A stretch of DNA of 9,984 nt. Source: CANJQJ01 sp964383565 (GTDB lineage: Bacteria > Pseudomonadota > Alphaproteobacteria > Sphingomonadales > Sphingomonadaceae). The DNA lies in the NCBI GenBank assembly GCA_964383565.1, contig CAYLIK010000116.1, positions 1 through 9,984 on the forward strand, given 5' to 3'. The position numbers and the translations under genes are program-made. Below, in pieces: positions 5,546 to 9,984 of this stretch. The stretch's first letter is position 1. Every line of letters starts with the position of its first letter. The notes beneath the pieces are model-generated. The model was not told the DNA's origin. It saw only the letters and a list, made by a program, of their open reading frames with translations, and ran no database searches.

Positions 5546-6289
5546 CTAGCTGTCCGCCCAGCGCCGCAACAAATTGTGGTAGATGCCGGTCAACCGGATC
5601 ACCACGCGATCCTCATGGCCGCGTTCGGCGACAAGCGACTGGATGGTGCTGTCGTGCAACTCGCGCGCCAGCCGACGGCGCTCGTCCNNNNNNNNNNACT
5701 GGATGGTGCTGTCGAGATCGAACAAAGTCTGCCGCGCGCTGTCGTCGCGCACCATGCTCTGGATCCAGAAGAAGGACGCCACCCGTGCGCCGCGCGTCAC
5801 CGGCTCGACATGGTGGAGGCTGGAGGCGGGATAGAGCACCATATGCCCGGCGGGCAGCTTCACTGATTGCACGCCGAGATTATGTTCGACGGTGAGTTCG
5901 CCGCCCTCATAGCTATCTGGATCGCTGAGGAAGAGCGTGGCGGAAAGATCGCTCCGCACGCGGAACTGGCTGCCCGGCTGGATGCGGATCGCGTTGTCGA
6001 TATGCGTGCCGAAATTCTGGCCGCCGGCATAGCGGTTGAACAGGGGCGGATAGATTTTGAGCGGCAGCGCGGCGGCGAAGAAGAGCGGGCTCTTGCCAAG
6101 CGCCTCAAGCACGATCGCGCTGGCTTCCTGCGCTTCGGCGGACGTTTCGGGGAGCTGCTCGTTGCGTTTGGCGAGCGCGGCCTGCGGGCCGGACGTGATG
6201 TTGCCGTCCGCCCATGGACCGGCCTCCATGAGCGCCCGCACACGCGCGAGCTGCGCCGCGTCGAGCACATCGGGAATCTCGATCATCAT
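5546..6289 (-). CDS. piuC: PKHD-type Fe(II)/2-oxoglutarate hydroxylase PiuC, interrupted by an assembly gap
   Basis: This is a cupin-fold dioxygenase family (YbiX/PiuC) that accompanies catecholate siderophore receptors. Its substrate is not settled. N-terminus: MMIEIPDVLDAAQLARVRAL. The iron ligands are visible as H96-x-D98 in FGTHIDNAIR and H159 in SSLHHVEPVTRGARVASFFW, with R169 the likely 2-oxoglutarate contact. The C-terminus is LTGIYHNLLRRWADS. As written the frame is 247 residues including four unknowns, while family members are about 225-229. Removing the 60-base segment between two 17-bp repeats (5638-5654 and 5698-5714) gives 227 residues and a normal ...FDLDSTIQSLVAERGHED join. The frame survives only because the N-run happens to be 10 long. 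Either of two tandem ATGs (6289, 6286) may be used. The gene starts 13 nt after the tonB stop, so it is co-transcribed with it. Confidence 0.9.
   Translation of the reverse strand: MMIEIPDVLDAAQLARVRALMEAGPWADGNITSGPQAALAKRNEQLPETSAEAQEASAIVLEALGKSPLFFAAALPLKIYPPLFNRYAGGQNFGTHIDNAIRIQPGSQFRVRSDLSATLFLSDPDSYEGGELTVEHNLGVQSVKLPAGHMVLYPASSLHHVEPVTRGARVASFFWIQSMVRDDSARQTLFDLDSTIQXXXXDERRRLARELHDSTIQSLVAERGHEDRVVIRLTGIYHNLLRRWADS
5638..5654. repeat. 17-bp direct repeat, copy 1, at the suspected misjoin
   Basis: actggatggtgctgtcg occurs here and again at 5698-5714, exactly 60 bp apart, immediately after the N-run. Read on the minus strand it encodes DSTIQ in both copies. A shared short word next to a gap is the usual mark of an assembly graph branch rather than biology. 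Confidence 0.9.
5655..5687 (-). other. Foreign 33-base fragment coding a histidine-kinase H-box, probable misassembly
   Basis: On the minus strand these bases, with copy 1 of the repeat, encode DERRRLARELHDSTIQ. That is the HisKA_3 (NarX/DegS-type) phosphoacceptor box, pattern ERRR(I/L)ARELHDSxxQ. It does not belong to PiuC. The likely source is a sensor kinase gene elsewhere in the genome that shares the 17-bp word with piuC. Confidence 0.75.
5688..5697. other. Assembly gap (10 N)
   Basis: Ten undefined bases mark a scaffold join inside piuC. A fixed run of 10 is a convention and does not measure a distance. The evidence around it suggests the true gap length is negative, meaning the contigs overlap by the 17-bp repeat. 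Confidence 0.98.
5698..5714. repeat. 17-bp direct repeat, copy 2, after the gap
   Basis: This copy is identical to 5638-5654. It continues directly into authentic piuC sequence (FDLDSTIQ on the minus strand), so it is probably the true genomic position of the word. Confidence 0.9.
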
Positions 6290-6302
6290 GGAAGAGCTAT
6301 GC

Positions 6303-7034
6303 TCACACCTTGAGGATGAAGGGAATGTCGACCGTCCCCTGCACCATCACCGGCGCGCCGTCGCGGATGGTGGGCGACCAGCGCCATTTGCGCACGGCGT
6401 GGAGCGCGGCCTTGTCCAGCCGCTCGGAACCGCTGGAGCGGGCGATGCTGACATTCGCGACCGTGCCGTCAGTGGCGAGCACGACCGCCAGGAACACAGT
6501 CCCCTGCTCCTTGCGCCGCCGGCATTCAACCGGATAGCTGGGCGGCGTCATCGAGATCATTTTTGCGCCGAGATCGCTGACGCTGACCGGACCCATCGGG
6601 GCGGAAGGCGCGGCGGGTGTCGGGGGAGGGGGCGGCGCGACGGGCACGACGACCGGCACCGGCGCGGTCGTGATGGTCGGCGCCTGGACGATCTGGACCG
6701 GAGCGGTGACCTGCGGCTTCACCTGTTCGGCCGGTCTGGATTCTTCCTTGGGCTGGGGCGGCGGTTCCTGCTGAAGCTTGATGAGGGTCACGACGGTGAT
6801 CGCCGGCTTCTTCTTCTGCATCGGGATCACGTCCAACATGACCAATGCGGCAAGCAGTGCGGCGTGGGCGGCGAGGATGAAGAGGATCAGCGGCCAGTTG
6901 GGCCGGGTTGCGCCATATTCGGAACGGCCGGCGGCGACGGGGGGGCTGCTACGATCCGATATCGGCGGCATGGCGGAAGATGGCTGGTCTGCCACCTCTC
7001 CTTCCATCAGCTCCGATCGGAAAGTTTGAAACAT
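6303..7034 (-). CDS. tonB: Energy transducer TonB
   Basis: TonB couples the proton motive force of ExbB/ExbD to outer-membrane receptors. The 243 residues show a cytoplasmic N-terminus, one membrane helix (about 47-68, LILFILAAHAALLAALVMLD, with His57 where TonB has its conserved helix His), a Pro/Val/Gln-rich periplasmic spacer (about 88-150, including PPPPPTPAAPSAP) and a C-terminal TonB domain. That domain contains PPSYPVECRRRKEQGTVFLA (164-183), DGTVANVSIARSSGSERLDK (189-208) and AVRKWRWSPTIRDG (213-226). The start at 7034 is chosen because GGAG lies 10 nt upstream. ATG at 7007 (residue 10) is an alternative with closer GGAG spacing. No exbB or exbD is in the window. It heads the tonB-piuC unit with its own Fur-like box, downstream of the receptor terminator. 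Confidence 0.92.
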   Translation of the reverse strand: MFQTFRSELMEGEVADQPSSAMPPISDRSSPPVAAGRSEYGATRPNWPLILFILAAHAALLAALVMLDVIPMQKKKPAITVVTLIKLQQEPPPQPKEESRPAEQVKPQVTAPVQIVQAPTITTAPVPVVVPVAPPPPPTPAAPSAPMGPVSVSDLGAKMISMTPPSYPVECRRRKEQGTVFLAVVLATDGTVANVSIARSSGSERLDKAALHAVRKWRWSPTIRDGAPVMVQGTVDIPFILKV

Positions 7035-7072
7035 TTACCTCGGACTCCACCCCTGAAGCGCACGCGACCCAT

Positions 7073-7091
7073 AATGCGAGTCGCTATCAAT
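7073..7091 (-). promoter_or_regulatory. Degenerate Fur-like box upstream of tonB-piuC
   Basis: The plus strand reads aatgcgagtcgctatcaat. It resembles the general Fur site AATGAGAATCGTTATCAAT with three differences. It is weaker than the three TGCGAA...TTCGCA boxes and has a different half-site. It lies about 40 nt before the tonB start, in the only intergenic space available for a tonB promoter. I see no clear -35/-10 pair. CATTAT on the minus strand is the best -10 candidate. Confidence 0.45.
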
Positions 7092-7122
7092 AGCAATCTA
7101 AGGCGGTAGATTGGAAATTGCA

Positions 7123-7154
7123 GCGCCTTGACCGGGGCTAGAAGGTCAAGGCGC
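7123..7154 (-). terminator. Hairpin terminator after the TonB-dependent receptor gene
   Basis: The stem is a perfect 11-bp pairing (GCGCCTTGACC / GGTCAAGGCGC) with a 10-nt loop, and it begins 12 nt past the receptor stop. On the minus strand it is followed by TGCAATTTCC, a poor but present T-containing tail. It separates the receptor transcript from tonB-piuC. Pairing is strong and termination is likely. Confidence 0.65.
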
Positions 7155-7166
7155 CGCCCCCGTTGA

Positions 7167-9554
7167 TCAGAAGCTGTAGAACAGGCTCAGCCGTGCCGAA
7201 CGGCTTTCGCCGGGCAGCGCCCATCCGCCCGTGACCAGACCGCTGGTTGCGTTCACATTGCTGCGAATGTTGGTGTAATAGCGCTTGTCGAATAGGTTCT
7301 GCACGTTCAGCTGCGCAGTCAGGCCGTTGCCGAACGCGTAGGACAGCATCGCGCGGTGGATGAAATAATCATCCGACTTGTACTGCGCCGGGTTGGCCGC
7401 GCCGCTCTGGTTGGTCGCGAACTTGCCCTGATAGGTGAAGCCGTAGCCAAGCTGCATCCCGAACGGCAGCAGATAGGTCGTCCACACGCTGCCCGAATGC
7501 TTGGGCGTCTGGATGATCACGTTTCCGCGCTGCGGGTCGGCTGCGGTGCCGCCGCCGTTGAAGTCGGAAAGGCTCTGCCGAATCTCGCTGTCGAGATAGG
7601 TGTAGTTCGCAAACAGCGACCAGGCGTCAGTGACCTTGCCGGTTGCGCCCAGCGCAATTCCATCAACCCGCGAACGGCCGTCAAGCACCTGCAGAACTGG
7701 CGAGGCGGGATCGTTGGTTGAGACGCGGAAATTGGTGCGCTCGTTGCGGAACAGCGCCGCCGTAAGCTGAAGCTTGCTATCCAGCACGTCTGCCTTCGCG
7801 CCGATCTCGATATTGCGGGCTTTTTCAGGGGCCACTTCACACGGATCGGCCACGGACCCATTTGGCGCGGCGCCGAGGGTGCCGCAGCCCGTTCGCACCG
7901 AAGCCGATGTGGGCGTCTTCGAATTGGCATAGGCGGCATAAATGCTGGTCGCTTCGTTGGGCTTGAAGACCGCCCCCACGCGCCAGGAAAAAAGATTGTC
8001 GTTGCTCTTCTGTATCTGGGTGTTGGGTGCGGTCGTGCCGGGCGGCAGGAAGCCGAGCGGCAGGGCGCGGAAGGTCGTCTTGACCTTTTCATAGCGGACG
8101 CCGCCGTTCAGTTCGAACATGCCTAGCTCAAGCGTATCGAATGCGTAGATCGCCTGGTTCTCGTTATTGCTCTTCGAATGGGCGGTGACGGTGTAGTTGA
8201 TCGGGCCGGTATAGACCGTGTCGGGATTGCTGATGTCGATCAGGGGCAAGGTTACCGCAGCGCCGGTCGAGGTACGCGCCAGAGATGCGGTCTCGATCGA
8301 ATAATCCTCCCAGGTGAAGGATGTGCCGACGACGAGCGTGTTGCGGGTGCCGCCTTCCTCGCCGGAAACGACGGTCAGGTCGGTCTGGTTGTAGAACAGG
8401 TTGTTGACCTGATCGCGCACCAGGCCGCGGGGGCCGCTTGGCGCCCAGAAGCCCGACGGCAGAGGCTGGGTCACGCCATTGATCGTGACGTTGGGGCAAG
8501 CAAGCCCATTAGGCTGCACCCCGGATGCGAGGCAGATCGTGCCCTGCGGCGCGCTGGTCTGCGAAAGCTGGGCGACGCGCTGGAAGCGGGTCAGGTTGCG
8601 GATGTTCACCGCATCGCTGAACTCGTGCCGGAAGGTCGCGGTCAGGCGGTTCTGGGTGATCTTCTGCTTGTCGAGGTTACGGATGCCGAAATAGTCGGAA
8701 TCGTCGATGCCGGGAAGCGGACCGGGATTGGTCGCGGTTATGTAGAAGGGCACGCCATAGGTTGGCGTATTATTGTCCTCCTGATGGAAATAATCGATCG
8801 TCAGATTGGTGGGTGAGCCGATCCCGAAGGTGACTGACGGCGCCACACCCCAGCGCTTCATCCGCTCGACATCGCGGCCCGGATAATCATTGCGGTGGAC
8901 CATGCCGTTGAGGCGCACGCCGATGAAATCGGAGACGCGCCAGTTGCTGTCCACGGTCGCACGATAATAATCATCAGTACCCACGCCGCCCTCGAGCACG
9001 GTCAGGTTCTCGGCCTGTGGCGTCTTGGCGGCGAGGTTGATCGTGCCGCCGACCGATCCCGATCCGTTGAACACCGAGTTGGCGCCGTTATAGACTTCGA
9101 TCTGCTGCAGGTTGAATGGATCGGTGCGGCTGTATTGCGCGCTGTCGCGCACGCCATCCTGGGTGATGTCGTTATTGGCTGAATAGCCGCGCAGGTTGAT
9201 GCTGTCGCCGAAGCCGCCGCCGCCTTCGCCGGCGCCGAAGGTGATGCCGGGAATGGTCTGGAGCGCGTCGCGCAGGGTCAGCAGGTTCTGCTGACGGATC
9301 GTCTGGTTGCTGATGACGGTGATGGTCTGCGGCGTGTCGAGCAGCGGCGCGGGGGCCTTGGGCGAGGCGACCTTCTCGACCTTGATTTCATCCTCGATCG
9401 CAGTCGCTTCAACGGTCACGCCGCCCAGGCGCGGCTGGCTGGCGGCTGCGTCATCGGATTGGGCAAGGGCGGGAGCGGAGGTCAGGAAGCCGACGCAGCT
9501 CAGCGCGAGAAAGGCAGGTGAAATCCCGTTGGTCGGACGCAGTTCAATGGTCAT
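7167..9554 (-). CDS. TonB-dependent siderophore receptor (catecholate/Fiu-like)
   Basis: This is an outer-membrane gated channel for ferric siderophores, 795 residues long. A Sec signal runs to about residue 31 (FLTSAPALA|QS). A TonB-box-like GVTVEAT follows at 45-51. The plug (about 66-180) contains LLDTPQTITVISNQTIRQQN, LRDALQTIPGITFGAGEGGG, INLRGY, DGVRDSAQYSRTDPFNLQQI, then EVYNGANSVFNGSGSVGGTI (153-172) and NLAAKTP. The rest is a 22-strand barrel ending in the terminal aromatic pattern LSLFYSF. Two Cys pairs (TICLASG...LACPN and TGCGTLG...DPCEVAP) lie in likely outer loops. Length and plug motifs fit the TonB-siderophore family, and the piuC and tonB neighbours point to a Fiu/PiuA-type catecholate receptor. 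The exact ligand cannot be read from sequence. GGGGAT about 6 nt before the ATG is the ribosome site. Its own promoter carries a Fur-like box. Confidence 0.93.
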   Translation of the reverse strand: MTIELRPTNGISPAFLALSCVGFLTSAPALAQSDDAAASQPRLGGVTVEATAIEDEIKVEKVASPKAPAPLLDTPQTITVISNQTIRQQNLLTLRDALQTIPGITFGAGEGGGGFGDSINLRGYSANNDITQDGVRDSAQYSRTDPFNLQQIEVYNGANSVFNGSGSVGGTINLAAKTPQAENLTVLEGGVGTDDYYRATVDSNWRVSDFIGVRLNGMVHRNDYPGRDVERMKRWGVAPSVTFGIGSPTNLTIDYFHQEDNNTPTYGVPFYITATNPGPLPGIDDSDYFGIRNLDKQKITQNRLTATFRHEFSDAVNIRNLTRFQRVAQLSQTSAPQGTICLASGVQPNGLACPNVTINGVTQPLPSGFWAPSGPRGLVRDQVNNLFYNQTDLTVVSGEEGGTRNTLVVGTSFTWEDYSIETASLARTSTGAAVTLPLIDISNPDTVYTGPINYTVTAHSKSNNENQAIYAFDTLELGMFELNGGVRYEKVKTTFRALPLGFLPPGTTAPNTQIQKSNDNLFSWRVGAVFKPNEATSIYAAYANSKTPTSASVRTGCGTLGAAPNGSVADPCEVAPEKARNIEIGAKADVLDSKLQLTAALFRNERTNFRVSTNDPASPVLQVLDGRSRVDGIALGATGKVTDAWSLFANYTYLDSEIRQSLSDFNGGGTAADPQRGNVIIQTPKHSGSVWTTYLLPFGMQLGYGFTYQGKFATNQSGAANPAQYKSDDYFIHRAMLSYAFGNGLTAQLNVQNLFDKRYYTNIRSNVNATSGLVTGGWALPGESRSARLSLFYSF

Positions 9555-9559
9555 GATAT

Positions 9560-9578
9560 CCCCGTTGGTTAGACGGGG
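9560..9578 (-). promoter_or_regulatory. Leader hairpin covering the receptor ribosome binding site
   Basis: On the minus strand CCCCGT and ACGGGG pair around a 7-nt loop (CTAACCA). The second arm contains the GGGG of the Shine-Dalgarno, six nucleotides before the ATG. The hairpin could lower or gate translation. It is short and could be chance, although it is GC-rich and well placed. Confidence 0.4.
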
Positions 9579-9580
9579 GT

Positions 9581-9609
9581 CAGCTATTGCGAATCGTTCG
9601 CAGAGTCAA
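9581..9609 (-). promoter_or_regulatory. Candidate promoter of the TonB-dependent receptor
   Basis: On the minus strand TTGACT (9604-9609) and TAGCTG (9581-9586) are 17 bp apart. The -35 is good and the -10 is poor. The spacer is almost exactly the Fur-like palindrome, a classic repression layout. Confidence 0.45.
9586..9604 (-). promoter_or_regulatory. Fur-like operator in the receptor promoter
   Basis: On the plus strand TGCGAA-TCG-TTCGCA (9588-9602) is a perfect 6-bp-arm palindrome. It matches the two boxes before the PepSY operon in every arm position but one (the last base of box 2). It is placed to block RNA polymerase when Fur is iron-loaded. Confidence 0.72.
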
Positions 9610-9615
9610 ATGTTA

Positions 9616-9849
9616 TTAAGAGGCATTCTCATTAATCAGCTGGATATAGAGCCAGGTCCGGATCGCGCTGGACAAGTTCGATGGGGAGGAATGGGCGACG
9701 CGATCCGCGTCGATCCGCGCGACGAGGGCGTTCAAGGGCAGGTTGCGCTGCGCTGCTGCTGCTTCGAGCCCTTGCCAGAAGACGGGCTCAAGCGTCACCG
9801 AGGTCGCATGGCCGGCGATCATCACCGAGCGTTTGATCGGGCCGGCCAT
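9616..9849 (-). CDS. Ribbon-helix-helix (RHH_4) domain protein
   Basis: The gene encodes 77 residues. KRSVMIAGHATSVTLEPVFW (6-25) forms the strand and first helix, LEAAAAQRNLPLNALVARID (28-47) the turn and second helix, and PSNLSSAIRTWLYIQL (56-71) the C-terminal helix. This matches the RHH_4 family (KRSVxIxGHxTSVxLEPxFW ... LNxLVxxID ... NLSSAxR), which is common in alphaproteobacteria and presumed DNA-binding. The length of about 70-80 residues is normal. The ribosome site is weak. It lies upstream of the receptor on the same strand, but the receptor has its own Fur-controlled promoter in the 61-bp gap. Whether it regulates iron genes is unknown. Its own upstream region runs into a palindromic repeat, so its promoter must be very close or lie beyond the element. 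Confidence 0.87.
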   Translation of the reverse strand: MAGPIKRSVMIAGHATSVTLEPVFWQGLEAAAAQRNLPLNALVARIDADRVAHSSPSNLSSAIRTWLYIQLINENAS

Positions 9850-9871
9850 CAGAGGGCGTCACCAATTTGAC

Positions 9872-9959
9872 CGTCATGCTGAACTTGTTTCAGCATCCAC
9901 TGTCCAGCAAGCGCAGCGGCAAGTGGCTTGGTGGATGCTGAAACAAGTTCAGCATGACG
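9872..9959. repeat. Nested-palindrome intergenic repeat with perfect 29-bp arms
   Basis: The arms at 9872-9900 and 9931-9959 are exact reverse complements around a 30-nt centre. Within each arm TGCTGAA-CTTGT-TTCAGCA (9877-9895 in the left arm) forms a smaller hairpin. The sequence is unrelated to the element at 5441-5502, but the design is the same. The family around GTCATGCTGAACTTGTTTCA is widely scattered in sphingomonad genomes to my knowledge. It lies upstream of the RHH_4 gene, and 25 bases of unassigned sequence follow to the edge. Confidence 0.85.
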
Positions 9960-9984
9960 AGAAGGGTCGGGCCGCGAACGCGCC

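Noticed and set aside
5546..6289. A genuine fusion of PiuC with histidine-kinase sequence
   Set aside because: The kinase part is only an H-box next to Ns and a 17-bp repeat, with no catalytic ATPase domain. Removing it restores the normal protein.

Overview
The window is high-GC alphaproteobacterial chromosome, most likely from a sphingomonad (Sphingomonadales). This is inferred from codon use, the style of the membrane, TonB and RHH_4 proteins, and the nested-palindrome intergenic repeats. It contains a 10-base run of N (5688-5697), so it comes from a draft or scaffolded assembly. I see no tRNA, rRNA, CRISPR, transposase or phage gene, and no gene-free stretch longer than about 210 bases.

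Layout: (1) 1-1714, minus strand: the N-terminal 571 codons of a DUF2339 multi-pass membrane protein, cut by the left edge. (2) 1824-2210, minus: a small DUF805 membrane protein. (3) 2421-5433, plus: a compact four-gene unit of PepSY-type transmembrane protein, DUF2271 periplasmic protein, DUF4198 periplasmic protein and ApbE (FAD:protein FMN transferase). Two tandem Fur-like boxes precede it. (4) 5441-5502: a perfect 24-bp-arm inverted repeat between convergent units. (5) 5546-7034, minus: tonB and then piuC (Fe(II)/2-oxoglutarate hydroxylase), with a Fur-like box upstream. piuC carries an assembly gap and about 20 extra codons. (6) 7167-9554, minus: a siderophore-type TonB-dependent receptor, followed by a terminator-like hairpin and preceded by a promoter whose spacer is a Fur-like box. 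(7) 9616-9849, minus: a short ribbon-helix-helix (RHH_4) protein. (8) 9872-9959: a second nested-palindrome repeat.

Regions 3 to 6 read as one iron-starvation locus. The receptor would bring a ferric siderophore across the outer membrane, powered by TonB, and PiuC is the usual companion hydroxylase of such receptors. The PepSY/DUF2271/DUF4198/ApbE unit looks like a flavin-based electron-transfer module. The DUF2271 protein has an [S/T]GAT motif like the FMN-attachment site of NqrC/RnfG, and ApbE is the enzyme that makes that linkage. The simplest integrated model is periplasmic reduction of imported ferric siderophore by a covalently flavinylated protein fed through the PepSY membrane protein. 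That model is inference, but the motif, the gene order and the repeated Fur-like boxes are directly visible.

Two technical points matter to a user. The extra segment in piuC appears to be a misjoin: its N-flanked tail encodes a histidine-kinase H-box (ERRRLARELHDSTIQ) that shares 17 bp with piuC. Also, apbE has no ATG, GTG or TTG start that would give a full-length N-terminus, but a CTG overlaps the upstream stop codon.
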